From: Cloeon dipterum
Taxonomy: Eukaryota; Arthropoda; Insecta; Ephemeroptera; Baetidae
Direction of reading: 5' to 3'
Length of the DNA: 64,000 nucleotides
Assembly (NCBI RefSeq): GCF_949628265.1
Contig: NC_088787.1
Coordinates: 9,910,501-9,974,500 of the forward strand
In this document: positions 62,628 through 64,000 of the stretch, in pieces
Position numbering within the stretch: the first letter of the stretch is position 1
How the letters are laid out: each line of letters begins with the position of its first letter
Notes under the pieces: generated by a model
Databases searched by the model: none
What the model was told of the DNA's origin: nothing
The model's input: only the letters and a program-made list of their open reading frames with translations
Program-made: the position numbers and the translations under genes

Positions 62628-64000
62628 ATTAACGAATCTGATCGTCTTGAATGACAGTTGAATTTTTTTACAACCTTTACGTTATAATTAATTTTATTAA
62701 TAAAATTCTTCAATAAATGAAGCTAAAATTCGAGAATTTCAGTGGTCAAATAAAAAAATCAATCTTAAATAGCATAACCATTTGGCATTAAAGCTCAACA
62801 CTAAAATAATTATTGATTATGAGATAAGACACTACAAAAGAGCAAATCTTTTATCTACGAATTTCAATCAATATTCAATTAGAAACAAAATAAATTTACG
62901 AACGTACCTTATTTGATGAAGAATAAATGTCAATCAAGGCATTTTTAAAGATTTGTCGTGATAGAGCGTGCAAAAAAATATATCGTTCTTGAGCACACTC
63001 AGGAAAAGAATGGAGAAACTCGTTGAAAAATGCACTGCCACCCACTCTTTTGACCTCATTTACATTACGCACACGTAATATTGCGCGCCATGTGCCTTGG
63101 TCTCAAAGTCTTGACCCTGAGAGATAGTAATACATGAAGGGGAATCACAGGGAAGTGCTTGTTGCTAATAATTCTTGCTACAATTATAATTGTTTTCAAA
63201 CCCCCATATAAAGATGCTTGTCATACAGATCTCTGAATCTGATCTGATTAACTACAGATAGCCATAATTAGGAAAAATATAATAAAATTAACATCAACAT
63301 AGCGCACATCTTAAATTTATGCAGCTTCAAAGGACTGCTAGAAAGAGCTTCTGCGCTTGTTTTTAGAGACGAATTTATGAATTTTGATTGAATCAGCAGT
63401 TTATTGATTTTCCTCTGAAATAAACCAAACAAAATATAAACGTATAACCAAAAAACAACAAGCGACATTTCAAAACAAATACTTCTCACATATTATACTA
63501 TTTTCACGTTAAAATTAGTTACAAAAATACAGAATTTCAAATAAAAGACTTCTTATGTTAATTTTATTACCAAAAATACGTATTTATTAGAACACATTTA
63601 CATTGTATAGCTTCTTGGAATTATATTATTTAAGCTTTTTGAGAAACATTGCTGCAAAGTTAGTATATATGTATTTATAATGGCGAGGACAGTCTTCCTA
63701 CTTAAAATATTACCGTACAAGAGTTTTCCTAAAATTTGTCAGACACCGTTGGATAGAAACCAAAATCTGTCTAGAAAATAAAGTTCATAATTATATTCAA
63801 AGAAATTGTTAAAACTAACAATTTGATCAAACTCTGAGCGTATAGCCAACAATTATTCTAATCATTTTCAACTGTTGTCCTAATTATCAATCCACTTTAA
63901 AGTGGAATGATACTGGGCAACAATTAAAAATGATTTAAATTGTTGGATGCCTTAAACAATTTATCGATAAACAATTTGTTCAACAAATTGCAATAATAAA
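62628..64000. other. Right-end AT-rich region upstream of form3 exon 1b
   Basis: Probable promoter side of exon 1b. No gene seen. A long imperfect palindrome lies at 63844-63953. Confidence 0.4.
63844..63953. repeat. Imperfect 110-bp palindrome
   Basis: CCACTTT and AAAGTGG meet at the centre with no loop. Outward, GTTGTCC faces GGGCAAC, AATCATTTT faces AAAATGATT, and CCAACAATT faces AATTGTTGG. The missing loop argues against a microRNA precursor. A decayed fold-back element is more likely. Confidence 0.6.

Noticed and set aside
63860-63935. Hairpin considered as a microRNA precursor
   Set aside because: There is no terminal loop and pairing is uneven, so it does not fit a precursor.

Overview
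This window is nuclear DNA of an AT-rich arthropod, most probably an insect. Genes have many short GT-AG introns, and the products are animal families such as PAK, an INF2-type formin, TRC8, omega GST and a BTB-Kelch protein. No marker fixes the order. I rebuilt the gene models by hand from splice sites and reading phase. Phases close exactly for every complete model below.

Left block (1-23.5 kb) is dense with conserved genes. The order is Pak3 (minus, N-terminus only; the rest runs off the left edge), mRpL20 (plus), Hsp10 (minus), Hsp60 (plus), trimethyllysine dioxygenase (minus), the RING-H2 ubiquitin ligase Trc8 (minus), a BTB-BACK-Kelch protein (plus) and an omega-class GST (plus). Hsp10 and Hsp60 are the two parts of the mitochondrial chaperonin. 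They are divergent, 714 bp apart from ATG to ATG, with a heat-shock-element-like site between them.

Middle block (23.5-36.5 kb) is repeat-rich. It holds two tandem copies of an F-box-like/leucine-rich-repeat gene (minus). Copy A looks intact (570 aa). Copy B is split in exon 4 by a 2289-bp inverted-repeat transposon that sits on a TA target duplication and carries a GC-rich, gene-like cargo. Fold-back elements and duplicated flanking blocks surround both genes.

Right block (36.5-64 kb) is mostly one gene, form3, the INF2-type formin (minus, 16 coding exons). It has two alternative first coding exons, and one of them encodes a putative N-myristoylation signal. A small TATA-driven gene for a secreted peptide (99 aa, no recognised family) lies on the opposite strand inside a form3 intron. 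Three copies of a hAT-like MITE lie in the form3 introns, two of them with perfect 8-bp target duplications.

No tRNA, rRNA or CRISPR array was recognised.
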